The notes beneath the pieces were generated by a model. It searched no databases. It had not been told where the DNA came from and worked only from the letters and a program-made list of their open reading frames with translations. The translations under genes and the position numbers were made by a program. A stretch of DNA of 51,671 bases from contig CALUMK010000017.1 of NCBI GenBank assembly GCA_944321735.1, positions 1 through 51,671 of the forward strand. Reading direction: 5' to 3'. This DNA is from an uncultured Bacteroidales bacterium (GTDB lineage Bacteria; Bacteroidota; Bacteroidia; Bacteroidales; P3). Every line of letters starts with the position of its first letter. Position 1 is the stretch's first letter. Shown piece after piece: positions 34,180-42,270 of this stretch.

Positions 34180-34848
34180 TCAGCGGGCGACCCGGCCGAA
34201 GTCCATCGTGCAGCAAGTCCTCCATTGGGGATGTTCGCCACAGCCTATGCCCACCACGTTGAAATCGGGCGAGAGCAGGTTCTTGCGGTGTCCTCGGGAA
34301 GGAACACCGTCATCGATAACCAACTGCAAGACCACGTCTTGCGCCGTGTTCTCGAATCCAGCCGCCAGGTTCTCGCCCCAGGCCGTCCCGTCAAAACCGA
34401 ATTGCTGGATACGGTCGGAAAAAGAAGTCCCATCGCTACTGTTATGGCTGAACGTACCGCTGCGAGCCATGTCCTGGGTATGGGCATGCGCCGCCTTGAT
34501 CAGAATCTCGTCCGGATGGAGTATTGGCAATGGCTTCGTCTTCTTCAAAACGGAAATGCATTCCTTGACCGCCTTCACGCCTTCCTGGGTCCGCATCCAC
34601 AACCCCGGAGAAAGCTCGTATTCCATATCGTTTTCGGAAAAACGTTCCAAGAAAGGCTGGACTACTTCCTGCACATACCGTTTCGGATTCGACCGCAATT
34701 TATTGATTTCAAACACCACATCCCGTTCCATCTGGCTCATCGAAGCCGTTGCCGCCGCCGTGTTCAGGCTGTCCGGCCAAGCCCCTTGTGCCAAACTGGC
34801 CATCATACCGGCAAATACCAAACTCAGAATCAAGAAAAACCGTTTCAT
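34180..34848 (-). CDS. CAP-superfamily (SCP/PR-1-like) secreted protein
   Basis: 222 residues with a Sec signal peptide (MKRFFLILSLVFAGMMASLA, cleavage near ASLAQG). The CAP domain shows AHAHTQDMARSGTFSHNSSD, GENLAAGFENTAQDVV and RGHRKNLLSPDFNVVGIG, with the two histidines and acidic residues typical of the putative metal-binding cleft. Bacterial CAP proteins are secreted or periplasmic; their functions are mostly unknown. The likely promoter is at 34966-34973 on the minus strand. Confidence 0.9.
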   Translation of the reverse strand: MKRFFLILSLVFAGMMASLAQGAWPDSLNTAAATASMSQMERDVVFEINKLRSNPKRYVQEVVQPFLERFSENDMEYELSPGLWMRTQEGVKAVKECISVLKKTKPLPILHPDEILIKAAHAHTQDMARSGTFSHNSSDGTSFSDRIQQFGFDGTAWGENLAAGFENTAQDVVLQLVIDDGVPSRGHRKNLLSPDFNVVGIGCGEHPQWRTCCTMDFGRVAR

Positions 34849-34965
34849 ATCTCAAACATTTTGTCTATTGAATCCCATCAGGTCCTAAGCCATCATTTAG
34901 CATCAAATTATCCTCCGGCATCGCCTACGGAAAAGCGTACAGACCTGATTCACGGAACCCAATTT

Positions 34966-34973
34966 CAAAGATA
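34966..34973 (-). promoter_or_regulatory. -7 element for the CAP-domain gene
   Basis: TATCTTTG on the minus strand, about 118 bases upstream of the CAP-protein start. The nearest TTTG on that strand is 25 bases away, longer than usual. Confidence 0.4.
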
Positions 34974-34988
34974 CGATAAGATTTTCAC

Positions 34989-34996
34989 TATTTTTG
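34989..34996 (+). promoter_or_regulatory. -7 element towards the Fic gene
   Basis: TATTTTTG matches TAnnTTTG on the plus strand and faces away from the element at 34966-34973. No -33 TTTG is seen. Confidence 0.35.
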
Positions 34997-35011
34997 CACA
35001 AAAGTAAACAC

Positions 35012-35121
35012 ATGGACAAGAACGAAGACGGTTATGTCCATATGTCGCGCTGGACATCATGCGGGATATCGCAGGCAAGACCTTATCCGAATGGAGACAT
35101 GATAAAGAAGGATTGCAATGA
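35012..35121 (+). pseudogene. Short frameshifted ORF overlapping the Fic start
   Basis: ATG 35012 opens MDKNEDGYVHMS; in another frame the DNA reads ALDIMRDIAGKTLSEWRHDK and ends at a TGA (35119-35121) overlapping the Fic ATG by four bases. Both pieces look protein-like, so a small upstream gene with a frameshift is likely. It is unrecognised; a cognate antitoxin-like partner for Fic is only a guess. Confidence 0.35.
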
Positions 35122-35963
35122 ACATCGAAAAGAAAGCAAAGATGCTGCTGTGCCTGCTCCAAGAGTATCAGGAATTAGGCATTGCTCAACAGATAGACTA
35201 TCAAAAATTCTATCTCTATTCCATCATTACGCACTCCACGGCTATTGAAGGCAGCACAGTAACGGAAATAGAGAACCAACTCCTATTCGATGAAGGAATT
35301 TCCGCCCCAGGCCGCAATATCCAGGAACAGCTGATGAATCTGGATCTCAAAGCCGCCTATGAACACTCGATGGAACTGGCTCGTCAGCACACGGACTTCA
35401 GCATAGACATGCTCAAAAGCCTTTCTGCCTTGGTCATGAAAAATACCGGTAATGAATACAATACGGTTGATGGGCATTTCGATGCCTCCAAAGGGGAACT
35501 CCGGCTCTTAGGCGTGTCGGCTGGCATCGGAGGAAACTCGTACATGAATTTCAAAAAAATCCCGGCTCATTTAGAAGAATTCTGCCGGCAACTCAATGAA
35601 AGCCGACATCAATTACTAACAAACAAAGATTTGATTGAACAATACTTACTAAGTTTCGATGCCCACTACCATCTAGTCACCATCCATCCTTGGGTAGATG
35701 GCAACGGACGCATGGCGCGCCTTGTCATGAACCATCTGCAATATGAATTCGGACTGATTCCTACCAAAATCCGTAAAGAAAACAAAGCCAAATACATCCA
35801 ATCGCTTGTCGATTCACGAGAGGAAGACAACCTTGCCCCTTTCCGTAATTTCATGTTCGAGGAACATATCCAAAACTTGAATACAGAAATAGCAGCCTAT
35901 AAGAAATCGCAAGCCGCCGACTTGCCAAATCTCCTTTTCGAGCCATTGCGGTTCAAATCTTGA
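35118..35963 (+). CDS. Fic-family protein with inhibitory helix (class II-like)
   Basis: 281 residues. The active loop HPWVDGNGRMAR (H190) matches HPFxDGNGRxxR of AMP-transferring Fic proteins, and an N-terminal SxxxEG motif (S40-E44-G45 in HSTAIEGSTVT) is the self-inhibitory glutamate of class II enzymes. These AMPylate, or de-AMPylate, target proteins with ATP. The target is unknown. The ATG overlaps the stop of a short upstream ORF, suggesting translational coupling. It converges on oxyR with the two stop regions overlapping. Confidence 0.9.
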   Translation: MNIEKKAKMLLCLLQEYQELGIAQQIDYQKFYLYSIITHSTAIEGSTVTEIENQLLFDEGISAPGRNIQEQLMNLDLKAAYEHSMELARQHTDFSIDMLKSLSALVMKNTGNEYNTVDGHFDASKGELRLLGVSAGIGGNSYMNFKKIPAHLEEFCRQLNESRHQLLTNKDLIEQYLLSFDAHYHLVTIHPWVDGNGRMARLVMNHLQYEFGLIPTKIRKENKAKYIQSLVDSREEDNLAPFRNFMFEEHIQNLNTEIAAYKKSQAADLPNLLFEPLRFKS

Positions 35964-36924
35964 TCGCGAACTTTTTCAGGCGGGTATCGAGCATGGGATC
36001 GGGAATGATTTTCTTGACCGTATCAGCCACGATATTAAGCATTCTCTCCCGGACGAAATCTTCCCGGATTACCAACGAGATTTCCCGAACCGGAACACAA
36101 GCCGGACAAGGCTCCGAAACGCCCGCCCCCACCGAGGGCATCCGGCCGGTGATAGGCCGCACATTAGCCTTCTGGCTTTCGCTCAGGCAAGCCAAATGCA
36201 ATTCCGGAATCACCGTGTAACCCCCGTTGGCATCCACCACACGGACCAGCGTATCGATGCTCCCCGCCTCGTATTCCGCATGAGTCCGGCTCTTCTGATG
36301 GCAGAAAGCGAAAACCTGATTCCGAAGGCAATGCCCTTCCTGCAAGACCCACAGCCTGTCCGAAGGCAGTTCATCGGAAAACACTTCGCGCTGCTTCCAC
36401 AAGGTATCCTCCGGCGAAACATAGGCTTCGAATTTCTCGTAATACAAGGGTATCTCCAACAGCCCCTTATGTCCCAAAGGCGTGGCCAAAACCGCCATGT
36501 CCAGCTCGGCATCCAAGAGTTTTTCCACAATGGCCGATGTCCGCATTTCCGAAACCTTCAGCTTGATGGCCGGATGCGAACGATGCAGTTCCCGGAATAG
36601 CCCCGGTAAAAGATAAGGCGCAATGGTCGGGATAATGCCTATGCTCAGATGGCCGCCCTCTTCCCCGCGTTCGCCCTTGACAAATTCCTCGATCTGCGCC
36701 GCGTTGTGCAAAGTGACCCGCGCCATGGCAATGATTCTCTCCCCGATGGCAGTAGGCTTGACCGGATGCGAGTCCCGGTCGAAAATCCTGACACCCAGCT
36801 CCTCTTCCATGTTCTTGATGGCCGTACTCAGGCTCGGTTGCGACACCCCGCAGGCCTCGGCCGCCTTGACAAAATTCCGATGATTGTCCAAAGCCACAAT
36901 GTATTTCAAAGCCGTCAGATTCAT
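35953..36924 (-). CDS. oxyR: LysR-family peroxide sensor OxyR
   Basis: 323 residues from ATG 36924 (MNLTALKYIVALDNHRNF); the longer frame is rejected. The N-terminal winged helix-turn-helix reads AAEACGVSQPSLSTAIKNME. The regulatory domain has EGHCLRNQVFAFCHQ with C199 and C208, the same positions and spacing as the redox cysteines of E. coli OxyR. On peroxide exposure these form a disulfide that changes promoter activation. The gene is divergent from a lipoprotein thioredoxin, a natural target. Its 3' end overlaps the Fic gene by a few bases. Confidence 0.94.
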   Translation of the reverse strand: MNLTALKYIVALDNHRNFVKAAEACGVSQPSLSTAIKNMEEELGVRIFDRDSHPVKPTAIGERIIAMARVTLHNAAQIEEFVKGERGEEGGHLSIGIIPTIAPYLLPGLFRELHRSHPAIKLKVSEMRTSAIVEKLLDAELDMAVLATPLGHKGLLEIPLYYEKFEAYVSPEDTLWKQREVFSDELPSDRLWVLQEGHCLRNQVFAFCHQKSRTHAEYEAGSIDTLVRVVDANGGYTVIPELHLACLSESQKANVRPITGRMPSVGAGVSEPCPACVPVREISLVIREDFVRERMLNIVADTVKKIIPDPMLDTRLKKFAIKI

Positions 36925-36993
36925 AGCATTCCGTTTTCTATCATATCCTATTCCGGCTTCCCTTGCAAAACTGGAAAGCAGGCAATAGCCACG

Positions 36994-37001
36994 CAAATAT
37001 A
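36994..37001 (-). promoter_or_regulatory. -7 element of oxyR
   Basis: TATATTTG on the minus strand, 70 bases upstream of the oxyR start, with TTTA rather than TTTG about 19 bases before it. Confidence 0.5.
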
Positions 37002-37017
37002 AACTAAAACTATAATA

Positions 37018-37032
37018 AGATAAATTTTATCT
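37018..37032. promoter_or_regulatory. Candidate OxyR operator, AGATAAATTTTATCT
   Basis: A 15-bp perfect palindrome sits at the -33 region of the oxyR promoter and just upstream of the thioredoxin -33 element, the expected place for a shared LysR-family site. OxyR binding is inferred from position only. Confidence 0.45.
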
Positions 37033-37033
37033 A

Positions 37034-37065
37034 TTTGTTTTATAATAGAACTCCCGCTACTTTTG
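37034..37065 (+). promoter_or_regulatory. Promoter of the thioredoxin lipoprotein gene
   Basis: TTTG (37034-37037), a 20-base spacer and TACTTTTG (37058-37065). The leader of about 200 bases contains a 22-bp direct repeat (37104-37125 and 37135-37156, starting CCGGAATCCGACC) and no gene. Confidence 0.7.
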
Positions 37066-37271
37066 TCTCGTCAAACAACGGCAAAGCTTCCGTAAGCAAA
37101 GCCCCGGAATCCGACCGATGCCGAAAGCTCGAAGCCGGAATCCGACCGATGCCGAACCCGGAACCGGATTGGAATCGAAACATTCCATTGCCAAGAGAAC
37201 CCAACCAAAACCCAGCAAGGCGAGCCGGGCGAACCTGAACCGTCCGGCCTCCGCCTCCAACAAAACAGAAA

Positions 37272-37772
37272 ATGAAACAGAAAACCCTTCTTATCGGAAC
37301 ATTGCTGCTGAGCGCCCTGCTATCGGCCTGCGGCAGTCCAAACTCTCCGGCATCGCAGCCAAAAGAGACAAAACAAACAGAAAACCAACAAACACCAAAA
37401 ACAAAAAACACCATGAACACGATTCATCTCAGCAAAGCGGAATTCTTAAGCAAGGTATATGACTACGAAGCCAACCCCCAGCAATGGAAGTTCGAGGGGG
37501 ACAAACCGGCCATCGTGGACTTCTACGCCACTTGGTGCGGCCCTTGCAAAGCCTTAGGACCCATCCTGGAAGACGTGGCCAAGGAATACGCCGGCAAAGT
37601 GGACATTTACAAGGTGGACGTGGACCAGGAAAGGGAATTGGCGCAGGCATTCGGCATCCGCTCCGTCCCCACCCTGCTCTTCATCCCGGCTTCGGGCGAA
37701 CCCAGCATGGCACCCGGCGCTCCCACCTACTCCCAACTGAAGGAAATCATCGACAAGCAATTATTGAAATAA
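37272..37772 (+). CDS. Thioredoxin-fold lipoprotein
   Basis: 166 residues. The signal peptide ends in a good lipobox, LLSALLSAC with C20, followed by a Ser/Pro/Gln/Lys-rich linker (21-48). The thioredoxin domain has VDFYATWCGPCKALGPIL (C89/C92) and the cis-proline RSVPTLLF. It is probably attached to the periplasmic face of a membrane and reduces disulfides there. It is divergent from oxyR across a shared control region, suggesting peroxide-linked expression. An intrinsic terminator follows. An internal ATG at 37413 (MNTIHLSKAEF) could give a cytoplasmic form. Confidence 0.9.
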   Translation: MKQKTLLIGTLLLSALLSACGSPNSPASQPKETKQTENQQTPKTKNTMNTIHLSKAEFLSKVYDYEANPQQWKFEGDKPAIVDFYATWCGPCKALGPILEDVAKEYAGKVDIYKVDVDQERELAQAFGIRSVPTLLFIPASGEPSMAPGAPTYSQLKEIIDKQLLK

Positions 37773-37845
37773 GGGACATCGAAAGAGAGTTTGCAAAGGA
37801 AAGGACGAAAAGAAAAAACGCTTGTCCTAAAAAAAACAAAATCAA

Positions 37846-37886
37846 CAGCCTCGGCCGGCAAACGCCCCACCGAGGCTGCATTTTTA
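37846..37886 (+). terminator. Intrinsic terminator after the thioredoxin gene
   Basis: CAGCCTCGG (37846-37854) pairs with CCGAGGCTG (37870-37878), followed by CATTTTTA. It overlaps the stop codon of the convergent PIN-toxin gene. Confidence 0.8.
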
Positions 37887-38497
37887 TTCCGCGCAACGGG
37901 CAAGAAATTCCGCCGGGGTCATGACAGGCATATCAAAACCAGCAAAGCCTTTCACATCGCGCGTAACAATAATGTCCGAATCTGCTTGCAAAGCCGCAAA
38001 ATATTGTACAGCATCTTCAAAATCAAAAGGACGAGACTCGGCAGCTCTTCGTATGGATTCTTGGCCGATAGAGCAGATTTCAAACTTCTCTGACAACCAA
38101 AGTATTTTAAACCCAAATCGGTCATTAGACTCGCCGAGTGTGTTTCCTGTTTTCGAAGAGGGATGCTTTTGTGCATCTTGTTCGCTTCTGTCCGCATCTT
38201 GCTCCTCGCTACGCCTCGACGTAGCCCGCTACGCCTTCGGCTAGGCGAGAAGCATGCTGCATGACATAAGCGGACAATCTACCCAAAGTCTAATGACCGA
38301 TTTGGGTTAAAAAGCAACGAATTCTCAGGATAAGCTTTCCGCATGATATAGGCCGCATTGATAATGGACAATGACGACAATATACCCTCCACTTGCCTGG
38401 ATATGCATAAATCCATAATTTGGGAAGATTCGGCAAAGAAAGGTTCCCTTTTATTCAAATAGTCTATCAAAACATTGGTATCCAAGAAAACTTTCAT
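37884..38497 (-). pseudogene. PIN-domain (VapC-like) toxin split by a MITE
   Basis: The front part from ATG 38497 reads MKVFLDTNVLIDYLNKREPF and continues to AYPENSLLF, with the first catalytic aspartate in FLDTN. The back part, from about 38106, reads KILWLSEKFEICSIG, then RPFDFEDAVQYFAALQ and IVTRDVKGFAGFD, supplying the remaining acidic residues. MITE copy B (38111-38306) with a TTAA duplication separates them; removing it joins LLF to KILW in frame and gives a PIN protein of about 136 residues. PIN toxins cut RNA. The start overlaps the upstream antitoxin stop by four bases, typical of toxin-antitoxin operons. Confidence 0.85.
38111..38306 (-). mobile_element. MITE copy B, about 196 bp, with TTAA target duplication
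   Basis: TTAA at 38107-38110 and 38307-38310 flank terminal repeats CCCAAATCGGTCATTAGAC and its reverse complement. The reverse complement of the whole element matches copy A (882-1075) almost base for base over the first 130 bases and again at the far end, with divergence in between. It disrupts the PIN-toxin gene. Confidence 0.88.
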
Positions 38498-38751
38498 TGG
38501 GCCAATTCCTCCCACATTTTTTTCTTTTCTTCCTCAATATCAATATCTACCGGCAAACGATCAGCCACCATCGCCTTCACTTCAAAAGACACATCCGCAC
38601 CCGCATGACGATGAGGGAATACAAAATCTTTGCTTTTCCTCTGCACATGGGAAAGTTCTTCATACACTTTATCTGCCAGCCATTTCTGATTGTCTATGCT
38701 GAGAGACCGAACCAAATTCCAAACACTATCCAACGAAACTGTCGCGTCCAT
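38494..38751 (-). CDS. Putative antitoxin of the PIN-toxin operon
   Basis: 85 residues, starting MDATVSLDSVWNLVRSLSID and ending in an acidic helix (DIDIEEEKKKMWEELAQ). Position and size fit an antitoxin: it lies directly upstream of the PIN gene with an ATGA overlap. I do not recognise a named DNA-binding family. Because the toxin is interrupted, this gene may now be expressed alone. Confidence 0.65.
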   Translation of the reverse strand: MDATVSLDSVWNLVRSLSIDNQKWLADKVYEELSHVQRKSKDFVFPHRHAGADVSFEVKAMVADRLPVDIDIEEEKKKMWEELAQ

Positions 38752-38824
38752 ATTTTCCTCCTTGCATTTTCTATCCTAATGCAAAAATAGCGAAAAATCA
38801 CCAAGTCGGCCATGGCATTAATCC

Positions 38825-41179
38825 TCATTCCTGCCGCACGCCCCGGATCGGGTCCGCATTGGCAGCCCGGAAGCTTTGCCAGAACACGGCCACGAACGAA
38901 ACCAAAGCGCAGAACAGCCCCGCCGCCAGCACGTGCAAGGGATTGAACGCAATGCGGTAGCTATAGCCCGAAAGCCATTTTTCCAAGAGAATCCAGCACA
39001 CCGGCAAGGCTATAAGGAAGCCGATGCCGGTATAAAGCATGAACGAACGAATCAGCCGCCGCATCACCGTCCGGCTCTCCGACCCGAACACCTTCCGGAC
39101 AGCTATCTCCTTGGTCCGCTGGCGGATGAAATACATCGACATGGCCACCAAGCCCATCACCGAAATCACCAAAGCCACCATGGCGAACAAGGCCACGATC
39201 TTGGACAAACGAATCTGGGCATCGAAAGTCTGGCGAACCCGCAAATCCAGGAATTCGGCCATCACTTCCCGTCCCGTCACTTCCTGCACGGCCGACACGA
39301 CATCGTTGTACGCCCGCACCGGGTCGCCTTGGATTTCGACCAAAATATTCCATACATACCGCAAAGCCCCCGGCGAATAAATCCCTATCATGAAATACGC
39401 CTGCTCTTCAGAGAAAAGGATATTGCCCCGATGGAAGTCCGCCACCACGCCCGCTATCGGGTTTCGGGAATCGTAATAGCGGAAATCCGGTGCATCCTCC
39501 TCCAAGCCCATCGCCTTGAACGCCCCCTGAGTCAAGTAAACGCCCTCCCCGGAAGCTAAATGATTATCCCTCAATATTTCCAATCCAAGGATATGGAAAG
39601 CCGTGGAATCCATCCAAAGCTGCTGCATGGAAAGATTCTTGTCCTCGTAGGTACCGGACAAATTGTTTCCCCCGTCGAAAGGCGTGCCTTGGCTCTTCCC
39701 GACCCGCTTCACGCAAGGCTGGGAAGCAAGACGGTCCAGAATCCGGGCATTCTCTTCCGGCGTATAGGTCTCTGCCGCTATATCCAACACGTTCAAGGTA
39801 TTATAGCCCAACGGAGCTTGTATCAGATGCTTGATTTGCAAGGATATTACCAAAGCCGCCGCCAGCATCGCTATCGTGATTCCGCTTTGCAGCACCATGA
39901 AAACCTTGCCGAACACCATCTTGGATCGCCGGGCGAAAGCGCCTCTGACAATATCCACCGGCTTCACCGCCGACAGGAACACTGCCGGCAGGCAACCCGA
40001 TAGAATCCCCGTCAGAAGCACCAACAGGACAGCCGCCGCTATGCCGCCTGCCGAGTACAGCAAGGACATATCCAAATCGGCCTGCAACAAGTTCCCGGCC
40101 ACCGGATAGAAAGCCAAGGCCAATAACAGCCCAAGCAGGTAGGCGACCAGCGACAGGAACAAGGCTTCCCCTACCAGACGCAGCATCACCGAGAAGCGCG
40201 ATGCACCCAAAAGCCGCTCGGTAGCCACTTCCTTGGCGCGGAACCCGGACTGCGCCACCGTCAAGTTGATGTAATTGAACACGGAAAACAGCAGAATCAG
40301 GATTCCCACCGCCATCAGCACATGGACAAAGCCCTTGTCGCCGCTCCGGGTCAGCCAAGCCTCCGTAACCTCGAAATAGGCATCCCGCAAAGGCACAAAT
40401 TCCACCTCGGTGGAAAATTCCTTGTTGTAAATCCAATAGCGTTCCTTGTAGAAATCCAGCACATCGTCATGATGCCGGTTCATGTCCTGACCGGGCAGCA
40501 TCTTCAGGAATGTCAAGGTGCAACCCGCGTTCCCGTCCCGGTCCAAGCCAATGTTCCCGTTGAACTCCGTCACCCTTTCGACCCGAAGCAACATGTCCGC
40601 ATAAGGCAAAATCGAGTTCCGGATATCGGCCATGACCCCTTTCACAACCACCGAGGTAGAATCGGTAATCCGTACCGACTTGCCCACCGGGTCTTCGTCC
40701 CCGAACAGTTTCCGGGCAAAGCTTTCCGAGACAACTGCCGAATAAGCGTCCTGCAAGACCGATTCCGGGTCGCCCTCTATCAAAGGGAACGAGAAGAATG
40801 TGAAAAAGTTGGATTCCGTGAAAAAGAAGTCCGCGTTAGCCACCCTGTCCGCGTAATGCACCGGCGTGCCTTTAGCCTGTTGCCCCACCACCGGGCAGAC
40901 CGCCTCGATGTCCGGGTAACGTTCCTTGAGCCAGTAGGCTACCGGAAGCGCATCCATAGGGGTGTAATACATCCCGCCTTCCTCCGGCATGCCTTGGAAC
41001 TGAAGGCAAATCCGGTCGGCATCCTTCTGGAACTTGTCCACCGAAAGTTCCTGGTAAATATAGACCGAAATCAATATCACGAACATCAAGGAGATAGCCA
41101 AACCAATGATACTGATAGCCGTATAGGCCTTGTTTCGGCTAAGGAACTTGAAAAAAGTGCTGCTGTAAATCCTTGCCAT
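38825..41179 (-). CDS. ABC transporter permease, MacB/FtsX family (1)
   Basis: 784 residues in the duplicated Bacteroidales layout: an N-terminal helix (AYTAISIIGLAISLMFVILI), an extracytoplasmic MacB_PCD domain (about 50-270), an FtsX three-helix block (about 280-420), a second periplasmic domain and a second FtsX block near the C-terminus ending RAANADPIRGVRQE. Such permeases work with a LolD/MacB-type ATPase, here encoded just upstream. They probably move a substrate from the periplasmic face by mechanotransmission through an adaptor and TolC. The substrate is unknown. It is the last gene of the export operon. Confidence 0.88.
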   Translation of the reverse strand: MARIYSSTFFKFLSRNKAYTAISIIGLAISLMFVILISVYIYQELSVDKFQKDADRICLQFQGMPEEGGMYYTPMDALPVAYWLKERYPDIEAVCPVVGQQAKGTPVHYADRVANADFFFTESNFFTFFSFPLIEGDPESVLQDAYSAVVSESFARKLFGDEDPVGKSVRITDSTSVVVKGVMADIRNSILPYADMLLRVERVTEFNGNIGLDRDGNAGCTLTFLKMLPGQDMNRHHDDVLDFYKERYWIYNKEFSTEVEFVPLRDAYFEVTEAWLTRSGDKGFVHVLMAVGILILLFSVFNYINLTVAQSGFRAKEVATERLLGASRFSVMLRLVGEALFLSLVAYLLGLLLALAFYPVAGNLLQADLDMSLLYSAGGIAAAVLLVLLTGILSGCLPAVFLSAVKPVDIVRGAFARRSKMVFGKVFMVLQSGITIAMLAAALVISLQIKHLIQAPLGYNTLNVLDIAAETYTPEENARILDRLASQPCVKRVGKSQGTPFDGGNNLSGTYEDKNLSMQQLWMDSTAFHILGLEILRDNHLASGEGVYLTQGAFKAMGLEEDAPDFRYYDSRNPIAGVVADFHRGNILFSEEQAYFMIGIYSPGALRYVWNILVEIQGDPVRAYNDVVSAVQEVTGREVMAEFLDLRVRQTFDAQIRLSKIVALFAMVALVISVMGLVAMSMYFIRQRTKEIAVRKVFGSESRTVMRRLIRSFMLYTGIGFLIALPVCWILLEKWLSGYSYRIAFNPLHVLAAGLFCALVSFVAVFWQSFRAANADPIRGVRQE

Positions 41180-41293
41180 GCCAACTAAACGTATTTCTCA
41201 TTGCACATTGCTGAATACCAAAATTTTGCGCAAAACGTCCTTCGCCTGCTCACTTCCCTTGACAAAAGAGATACAGGAGAAGGACGGGCAAAC

Positions 41294-41983
41294 CTACACG
41301 AACTCGCTCACCGAGGCTACAATGCTGCCGTCGAAGAGGTTGACGATGCGGTGTGCCATGCCTGCATCATGCTTGGAGTGCGTTACCATAACGATGGTCG
41401 TACCCTCGGCATTGAGGTCGGTAAGCAGCTGCATCACCTCGGCCCCGTTCTTGGAATCGAGGTTACCGGTAGGCTCGTCCGCCAAAATCAGATGCGGGTT
41501 GCTGACCACCGCCCGGGCTATAGCCACCCTCTGCTGCTGGCCGCCCGAAAGCTGTTGAGGAAAATGCTTGATCCGATGGCTGAGGCCGACCCGTTTCAAA
41601 ATCTCGTTGACCCTCTCCTTGCGTTCCGAAGCCTTGACGTTCAAATAGGTCAAAGGCAGTTCCACATTCTCGAACACGTTCAGTTCATCAATCAGGTTGA
41701 AGCTTTGGAACACGAAGCCGATATTGCCTCGGCGAACCCGGGTCCGGTCGCGTTCCTTGAGCCGCCCCACTTCCTGCCCCATCAGGAAATACTTGCCCGA
41801 TGTGGGGTTGTCGAGAAGGCCGACAATGTTGAGCAAGGTGGATTTGCCGCAGCCCGAAGGCCCCATGACGGCCACGAACTCGCCTTCCTTCACTTCCATG
41901 TTCACCTTGTTGAGCGCAATCGTCTCCACTTCTTCCGTCCGGAAACTCTTGCTCAAATCTTCCAGTTTAATCATTGCATCCAT
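41294..41983 (-). CDS. ABC transporter ATP-binding protein (LolD/MacB type)
   Basis: 229 residues. Walker A is GPSGCGKST, the Q-loop is in NIGFVFQSFNLIDEL, the signature is LSGGQQQR, Walker B is LILADEPTGNLDS and the switch histidine is in VTHSKHD. The GNLDS D-loop and length are typical of the LolD/MacB/FtsE class. It powers the two FtsX-family permeases encoded on either side. The start could also be the in-frame ATG nine bases later. Confidence 0.95.
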   Translation of the reverse strand: MDAMIKLEDLSKSFRTEEVETIALNKVNMEVKEGEFVAVMGPSGCGKSTLLNIVGLLDNPTSGKYFLMGQEVGRLKERDRTRVRRGNIGFVFQSFNLIDELNVFENVELPLTYLNVKASERKERVNEILKRVGLSHRIKHFPQQLSGGQQQRVAIARAVVSNPHLILADEPTGNLDSKNGAEVMQLLTDLNAEGTTIVMVTHSKHDAGMAHRIVNLFDGSIVASVSEFV

Positions 41984-42118
41984 AGCACAAAGATTTTTAG
42001 TTATCTATTTCTTTTCTTTATTTGTTTTCCTGTTTTGACTTCCGGTATTCCGGAGAAAAGCCATTGACCTATCGGAATCCGGCGCACCTATGCCAAGGAA
42101 CAAGCCATATCCCCGTCC

Positions 42119-42233
42119 GAGGGAAGCGAGACCTCATAGGATAAGAAAAACCTCAAATCAAGCATTGAGAATCCCCGATTCGAAATGCGCCCGATTTGGC
42201 GTTTTTCGTTCCTATGGAGGTCTCGCTTCCCTA
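42119..42233. repeat. Long palindrome inside the export operon, about 115 bp
   Basis: GGGAAGCGAGACCTC (from 42121) and its complement GGTCTCGCTTCCC (ending 42231) form arms of 21-22 bases with one gap. Inner parts (AAGAAAAAC with GTTTTTC, GCATT with AATGC) keep pairing towards the centre. It lies between the second permease gene and the ATPase gene, so it would form a large hairpin in the operon mRNA. Confidence 0.7.
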
Positions 42234-42270
42234 TCCTGCTGCCAGAAGGCCGGTTTCCTGACATTCCGTC

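Noticed and set aside
34994-35248. 84-codon ORF starting before the Fic gene and running into it
   Set aside because: It crosses into the Fic coding region out of frame; only the first codons and the shifted frame ending at 35121 look protein-like.
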